Shown here piece by piece: positions 7,169 to 9,915 of a stretch of DNA of 9,915 bases. The stretch's first letter is position 1; every line of letters begins with the position of its first letter. The position numbers and the translations under genes were made by a program. The DNA is from Candidatus Nanopelagicaceae bacterium (lineage in GTDB: Bacteria; Actinomycetota; Actinomycetes; Nanopelagicales; Nanopelagicaceae), in the NCBI GenBank assembly GCA_023262125.1, contig JALRDT010000110.1:1-9915 (forward strand), in the 5' to 3' direction. Under the pieces are notes generated by a model. It saw only the letters and a list, made by a program, of their open reading frames with translations, did not search any database and had not been told where the DNA came from.

Positions 7169-8013
7169 TGAGCGACCTGCACTCAATCAACGAGGCAATT
7201 AATAAGCGCGCTGGGCGCAAATTACTGCCGTCGATTGCGGTTTCGCTTTCGTTAATTGCGCTTATCTGGGCGCTCCTTTCATTCTTTCGATTTGGAATTG
7301 CAATTGTGGTTGCCGTTGCAGTGTCACTTGCAATCAGAGAGTTAGCTTCCGCATTTAGCACTACCGATACTTATGTTTCTTATAGATCCCTGCTAATTAG
7401 CACTATTGGTTTATCCGCTGCCACTTGGTTTGGTGGGATTCGTGCGCTTGCACTCGGAGTAGCAATCGCACTTGGACTTATTTTGATTGGGTTACTTCGA
7501 AAAGGTCCTAAAGGTTTTGTTAAAAGCGCCAGCGCATCGATATTTTCACTTGTATATCTGCCATTTTTAATGTGCTTTGCAATATTGCTTGCTAGACCAT
7601 CAACTGGTTTTGGCAATGTGATGACTTTAATCATTCTGGTTTCTTGCAACGATACCTTTGGCTATTTAGTTGGCGTATTAATTGGAAAGCATCCAATGGC
7701 ACCGCACATTTCGCCGAAGAAATCATGGGAGGGTTTAGCAGGATCAATTATTTTTACTTCAATTGGTGGCTATTTAGCTTTTACTTATCTACTTGAATTA
7801 AATGGTTGGATTGGTGCAGGCATTGGATTAATTGCAGTTATAACAGCCACCACAGGTGACTTAATCGAATCATCAATTAAACGCGATTTTGCTATTAAAG
7901 ATATGGGTAATTTATTACCGGGTCATGGTGGAATCATGGATCGTTTGGATTCAATAGTCTTAACTGCACCTGCGCTCTGGTTAGTTTTAGAGCTAGTTAA
8001 GTATTACTCATGA
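7168..8013 (+). CDS. cdsA: Phosphatidate cytidylyltransferase (CDP-diacylglycerol synthase)
   Basis: CdsA makes CDP-diacylglycerol from phosphatidic acid and CTP in the membrane, the branch point to phosphatidylglycerol, cardiolipin and phosphatidylinositol. The 281-residue protein is mostly hydrophobic, with membrane spans visible near 20-40, 42-60, 74-90, 92-110, 124-142, 150-172, 192-210 and 213-228. Family features are [10 protein letters not shown] (160-169), [17 protein letters not shown] (173-189) and the C-terminal CDS signature running from [11 protein letters not shown] to [11 protein letters not shown] (235-261). The N-terminal cytosolic stretch is short and basic. AGAGG at 7159-7163 lies only 4 bases before the ATG, which overlaps the frr stop, so coupling to frr is likely. 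There is no uppS between frr and cdsA, unlike the common Firmicute and proteobacterial order. Confidence 0.95.
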   Translation: MSDLHSINEAINKRAGRKLLPSIAVSLSLIALIWALLSFFRFGIAIVVAVAVSLAIRELASAFSTTDTYVSYRSLLISTIGLSAATWFGGIRALALGVAIALGLILIGLLRKGPKGFVKSASASIFSLVYLPFLMCFAILLARPSTGFGNVMTLIILVSCNDTFGYLVGVLIGKHPMAPHISPKKSWEGLAGSIIFTSIGGYLAFTYLLELNGWIGAGIGLIAVITATTGDLIESSIKRDFAIKDMGNLLPGHGGIMDRLDSIVLTAPALWLVLELVKYYS

Positions 8014-9131
8014 GTGATACCGATAGAGTTTTTCTAGAATTTCAAGAACCTAAACAGAAGAAGAAAGCTCCTAAACACCTTGCTGATATGAGCAAGGAGG
8101 AGCGTAAAGCGCTCTGCGAAGAACTTGGTATTCCTGCATTTAGAGCAAATCAAGTTGCAGTTCATTACTACACCCATTTAGAAACTGATCCTGAAAAATG
8201 GAGTGACATTCCCGCAGATATGAGACAGAAGCTGTCGGATTCATTTACTCCAAAGTTAATGGAATTAGTTCGCACTCTGCAGACTGATAGTGGTTTGACT
8301 AGAAAAGATTTGTGGCGATTACATGATGGTACTTTGGTCGAATCAGTTTTAATGAAATATCCAGATCGTGCAACGGTTTGTATTTCATCACAAGCAGGCT
8401 GTGGCATGGCTTGCCCATTCTGCGCAACTGGCCAAGGTGGTTTAAAGCGAAATTTAACTGCAGGAGAAATTACAGAGCAGATTGTTAATGCAGCAAGACT
8501 TTGTGCATCGGGCGAAATGGGTGGAGAGCCGATTCGTTTATCAAATATAGTCTTTATGGGAATGGGGGAGCCGCTAGCTAATTACAAAGCAGTGGTACAG
8601 ACCATTCGAAACATTACTTCACCTAATCCAGATGGATTAGGTATTTCTGCTCGTTCAGTAACTTTATCTACAGTTGGTTTAGTTCCTGGCGTTGAGAAAT
8701 TTACTGACGAGGGATTACCGGTAACGTTGGCAGTTTCACTACATACTCCAGATGACGAACTTCGTGATTCATTGGTGCCAATTAATACTCGGTATAAAGT
8801 TCGCGAAATTTTGGCGGCAGCTGACGCATATGCAAAGAAGACCGGACGACGTTACTCAATCGAGTATGCGTTAATTAAAGATATTAATGATCAAGCTTGG
8901 CGCGCTGATTTATTAGGCAAATTACTTAAGAGCCGAAATGCTCATGTTAATTTAATTCCGCTTAATCCAACCCCAGGTTCTAAGTGGACTGCATCTCGTC
9001 CGGCCGACCAGAAGGAATTTGTGAGAGTTCTTGAAAGCTATGGCGTTCCAGTCACGGTCCGCGATACCCGTGGCCGTGAAATCGATGGCGCCTGTGGCCA
9101 ATTAGCCGCCAGCGAATCTTCAAATAAATAA
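8010..9131 (+). CDS. rlmN: Dual-specificity 23S rRNA A2503 / tRNA A37 C2-methyltransferase, radical SAM
   Basis: RlmN methylates C2 of A2503 in 23S rRNA and of A37 in some tRNAs, tuning the peptidyl-transferase exit tunnel and decoding accuracy. The 373-residue protein has an N-terminal accessory domain (about 25-85), then the radical SAM domain with the cluster motif CGMACPFC (C131, C135, C138) and [11 protein letters not shown]. The mechanistic cysteine is C362 in [25 protein letters not shown] (107-120) and [17 protein letters not shown] are also typical. The related Cfr resistance enzyme shares this chemistry but is usually somewhat shorter; length, context after cdsA and sequence favour RlmN. 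The ATG overlaps the cdsA stop by 4 bases (ATGA), with no clear ribosome binding site of its own, so translation is probably coupled. Confidence 0.95.
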   Translation: MSDTDRVFLEFQEPKQKKKAPKHLADMSKEERKALCEELGIPAFRANQVAVHYYTHLETDPEKWSDIPADMRQKLSDSFTPKLMELVRTLQTDSGLTRKDLWRLHDGTLVESVLMKYPDRATVCISSQAGCGMACPFCATGQGGLKRNLTAGEITEQIVNAARLCASGEMGGEPIRLSNIVFMGMGEPLANYKAVVQTIRNITSPNPDGLGISARSVTLSTVGLVPGVEKFTDEGLPVTLAVSLHTPDDELRDSLVPINTRYKVREILAAADAYAKKTGRRYSIEYALIKDINDQAWRADLLGKLLKSRNAHVNLIPLNPTPGSKWTASRPADQKEFVRVLESYGVPVTVRDTRGREIDGACGQLAASESSNK

Positions 9132-9154
9132 CTTTTTTCACTAAAGTAGCGCGC
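9119..9154 (+). promoter_or_regulatory. Candidate promoter for the leaderless aldehyde dehydrogenase gene
   Basis: TAAAGT at 9142-9147 matches TANNNT and stands 7 bases before the ATG at 9155, placing the transcript start at or next to the start codon. A possible -35 element TTCAAA (9119-9124; four of six bases of TTGACA) lies exactly 17 bases upstream of the -10. No Shine-Dalgarno sequence is present before the ATG. Confidence 0.55.
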
Positions 9155-9915
9155 ATGGAAAAAATTGCGAATTTCATCAACGGCAAATCAGTTCAATCTT
9201 CATCTGGAGAGACCACTCAAATTGTCGATCCTTCAACAGGTAAGGCTTATGCAGAGGCGCCAAAATCAAATCAAGCAGATATTGATGCAGCGATGTCTGC
9301 AGCAGCCACTGCATTTGAAGAGTGGCGCGACACCACACCTTCAGAGCGTCAACGAGCTCTATTAAAAATTGCTGATGCAATTGAATCTCGTGCTGAAGAA
9401 TTTATCGCAACTGAATCAAAGAACACCGGAAAACCACTTGGTTTAACTGCATCGGAAGAGATTCCACCAATGGTTGATCAAATTCGTTTCTTCGCAGGTG
9501 CCGCTCGTAATTTAGAAGGTAAATCAGCTGGCGAATATATGCGCGGGATGACCTCTTATATTCGTCGCGAACCAATTGGTGTTTGCGCCCAAGTTACACC
9601 TTGGAACTATCCGATGATGATGGCAGTCTGGAAGTGGGCTCCAGCTATTGCAGCAGGTAACACTGTTGTTCTAAAACCATCTGAGACCACTCCAATGTCA
9701 ACAATCTTGATGGCAAATGTAATGAGTGAATTCTTACCAAATGGCGTTTTCAATGTAGTCACAGGCGAGCGCGAAACCGGCAAGATGTTAATTGATCATT
9801 CAACACCTGCCATGGTTTCGCTAACTGGTTCTGTTCGCGCAGGTATGCAAGTTGCTGAAGCTGCTTCAAAATCATTAAAGCGAGTTCACCTAGAACTAGG
9901 CGGCAAAGCACCAGT
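9155..9915 (+). CDS. NAD-dependent aldehyde dehydrogenase, gamma-aminobutyraldehyde dehydrogenase-like (3' end outside window)
   Basis: The frame runs from ATG at 9155 to the window edge, giving 253 residues of an ALDH that is normally about 470-500 long. Visible are INGKSVQSSSGET near the N-terminus, the REPIGVCAQVTPWNYP segment (138-153) with catalytic-site N151, AAGNTVVLKPSETTP (166-180) with cofactor lysine K174, SLTGSVRAG of the Rossmann region, and LELGGKAP ending at 253 with the general-base glutamate E247. The nucleophilic cysteine lies beyond the edge. EYMRGMTSYIRREPIGV and PMMMAVWKWAPAIAAGN resemble gamma-aminobutyraldehyde dehydrogenases of putrescine breakdown; betaine-aldehyde dehydrogenase is the main alternative. 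The start is set by the -10 box 7 bases upstream and by the family N-terminus. It lies 23 bases after rlmN but seems to start a new unit. Confidence 0.9.
   Translation, partial: MEKIANFINGKSVQSSSGETTQIVDPSTGKAYAEAPKSNQADIDAAMSAAATAFEEWRDTTPSERQRALLKIADAIESRAEEFIATESKNTGKPLGLTASEEIPPMVDQIRFFAGAARNLEGKSAGEYMRGMTSYIRREPIGVCAQVTPWNYPMMMAVWKWAPAIAAGNTVVLKPSETTPMSTILMANVMSEFLPNGVFNVVTGERETGKMLIDHSTPAMVSLTGSVRAGMQVAEAASKSLKRVHLELGGKAP

Noticed and set aside
8094..8102. Strong Shine-Dalgarno-like AAGGAGGAG inside rlmN
   Set aside because: No start codon lies at a usable distance downstream; the bases encode Ser-Lys-Glu-Glu in the N-terminal domain.
9086..9138. Possible rlmN terminator: TGGCG/CGCCA pairing at 9086-9111 and a T6 run at 9133-9138
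   Set aside because: The stem lies in the conserved C-terminal coding region, has a loose interior, and is more than 20 bases away from the T-run.

Overview
The window reads as a stretch of chromosomal backbone from a moderately AT-rich, compact actinobacterium. The evidence is the gene order rpsB-tsf-pyrH-frr-cdsA-rlmN (no uppS between frr and cdsA, and rlmN directly after cdsA), actinobacterial-looking protein sequences (for example the S2 tail [13 protein letters not shown]), very short intergenic gaps, and two starts that look leaderless. The low GC (low 40s percent by eye) together with these features would fit the streamlined freshwater acI/Nanopelagicales group, but that placement is inference. 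All genes lie on the + strand. I see no transposase, phage gene, tRNA, rRNA, CRISPR array or toxin-antitoxin pair.

Positions 1-3087 hold a branched-chain amino-acid cassette: the C-terminal part of leuB, then ilvE and a citramalate synthase gene (cimA). The three are joined by 1-base TAATG overlaps. Together they point to isoleucine synthesis from pyruvate through citramalate, with LeuB and IlvE also serving leucine and valine. After 9 bases comes xerC (3097-3975), which has no ribosome binding site but carries a -10 box 6 bases before its ATG, as expected for a leaderless message.

Positions 3976-4203 are the only sizeable non-coding gap (228 bases). It holds a candidate -10 box followed by a roughly 190-base leader with several potential hairpins. 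The most striking is a perfect 10-bp inverted repeat ending 3 bases before the rpsB ribosome binding site. The leader is a plausible site for control of the S2/EF-Ts operon.

Positions 4204-9131 hold the translation and growth cluster: ribosomal protein S2, EF-Ts, UMP kinase, ribosome recycling factor, phosphatidate cytidylyltransferase and the 23S rRNA/tRNA methyltransferase RlmN. Most junctions overlap by 1 or 4 bases. The exception is tsf-pyrH, whose 53-base spacer contains a palindromic hairpin. The window ends in the N-terminal 253 residues of an NAD-dependent aldehyde dehydrogenase resembling gamma-aminobutyraldehyde dehydrogenase. It too has a leaderless-type start, so it begins a new transcription unit that may be concerned with polyamine breakdown.

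I do not see a new defence, mobile or biosynthetic system here. The leads worth a second look are regulatory: the rpsB leader, the tsf-pyrH palindrome and the two leaderless starts.
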